DNA of 6,392 nt from Chloroflexota bacterium (GTDB lineage: Bacteria > Chloroflexota > Anaerolineae > Anaerolineales > VGOW01), in the NCBI GenBank assembly GCA_016215145.1, contig JACRLA010000351.1, forward strand, positions 1 to 6,392, given 5' to 3'. Within the stretch, counting starts at the first letter, position 1, and every line of letters begins with the position of its first letter. The notes under the pieces were generated by a model. The model had not been told where the DNA came from. It did not search any database and saw only the letters and a program-made list of their open reading frames with translations. Both the position numbers and the translations under genes were made by a program. This document shows positions 6,306 to 6,392 of this stretch, one piece after another.

Positions 6306-6343
6306 CCCTAAAGGGTGCTTCGCTTAAGGGGCTGGGGGTGAGG

Positions 6344-6373
6344 AAAAAAAGAGACGACCCAACGGGTCGTCTC
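6344..6373 (-). terminator. Rho-independent terminator of a convergent gene beyond the right edge
   Basis: On the minus strand GAGACGACCC-GTT-GGGTCGTCTC is followed by seven T (6350-6344). The 10-bp stem is perfect. The plus-strand side has no T tract, so it works in one direction only. It implies a minus-strand gene ending near or past 6386; TAG at 6388-6386 could be its stop, but too little sequence is present to tell. Confidence 0.88.
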
Positions 6374-6392
6374 TCCCAAACATCTCTACGAG

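Larger units (their letters stand above)
6188..6343. repeat. Nested palindromic intergenic repeat, 156 bp, with C/G-rich terminal inverted repeats
   Basis: The ends are CCTCACCCCCTGCCCC (6188-6203) and its complement with one mismatch (6328-6343). Inside lie two hairpins: 14-bp arms at 6200-6213/6233-6246, and 10-bp arms CTCCCGAAAA/TTTTCGGGAG at 6280-6289/6296-6305. The overall form is like a small non-coding mobile repeat (MITE or REP-like). No ORF or transposase is present. That it recurs in the genome is inferred from style, not shown here. Confidence 0.7.

Noticed and set aside
1..6392. CRISPR array, tRNA/rRNA genes, transposase or phage genes
   Set aside because: No spaced direct repeats, cloverleaf, rRNA-like sequence or mobile-element proteins could be seen by eye.

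Overview
The window fits a chromosomal segment of a Chloroflexota bacterium, most likely Anaerolineae. That assignment is an inference from three things: a PknB-type membrane kinase with a Pro/Thr-rich outer linker, a glycosyltransferase-Usp gene pair, and a C/G-rich palindromic intergenic repeat of a style common in that phylum. No 16S or other phylogenetic marker is present. I see no CRISPR array, tRNA, phage gene or transposase.

Layout from left to right. A minus-strand pair occupies 1-1653: a family-4 glycosyltransferase (424-1653), then a universal-stress-protein-like gene whose GTG start overlaps the glycosyltransferase stop by 4 bases and which runs off the left edge (1-427). A 140-base gap (1654-1793) separates this pair from a minus-strand transmembrane Ser/Thr kinase (1794-3407). 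The gap is well structured: an extended -10 promoter, a small hairpin, and a strong intrinsic terminator just before the ribosome binding site of the glycosyltransferase. It could be a small RNA gene or an attenuator-type leader.

The kinase is divergent from phosphoenolpyruvate carboxylase (ppc, 3495-6185, plus). The 87-base gap between them holds a perfect 15-bp-arm palindrome. On each side a -10-like hexamer lies only 6-8 bases from the ATG, and neither gene has a Shine-Dalgarno, so both mRNAs are probably leaderless. The PEPC N-terminus has a basic-x-x-Ser stretch that resembles the phosphorylation site of plant PEPC, which makes the neighbouring kinase an interesting candidate modifier.

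After ppc comes a 156-bp nested palindromic repeat (6188-6343). A clear intrinsic terminator follows, oriented for a minus-strand gene that must enter from beyond the right edge and converge on ppc.

How the genes may work together: PEPC makes oxaloacetate from PEP and bicarbonate (anaplerosis) and keeps the residues that bind the feedback inhibitors aspartate/malate. The kinase would sense something outside the membrane. The glycosyltransferase/Usp pair looks like a separate transcription unit for glycan synthesis plus a nucleotide-binding-fold stress protein. No complete new defence or biosynthetic system is visible. The most novel points are the kinase-PEPC divergent control region and the structured leader before the glycosyltransferase.
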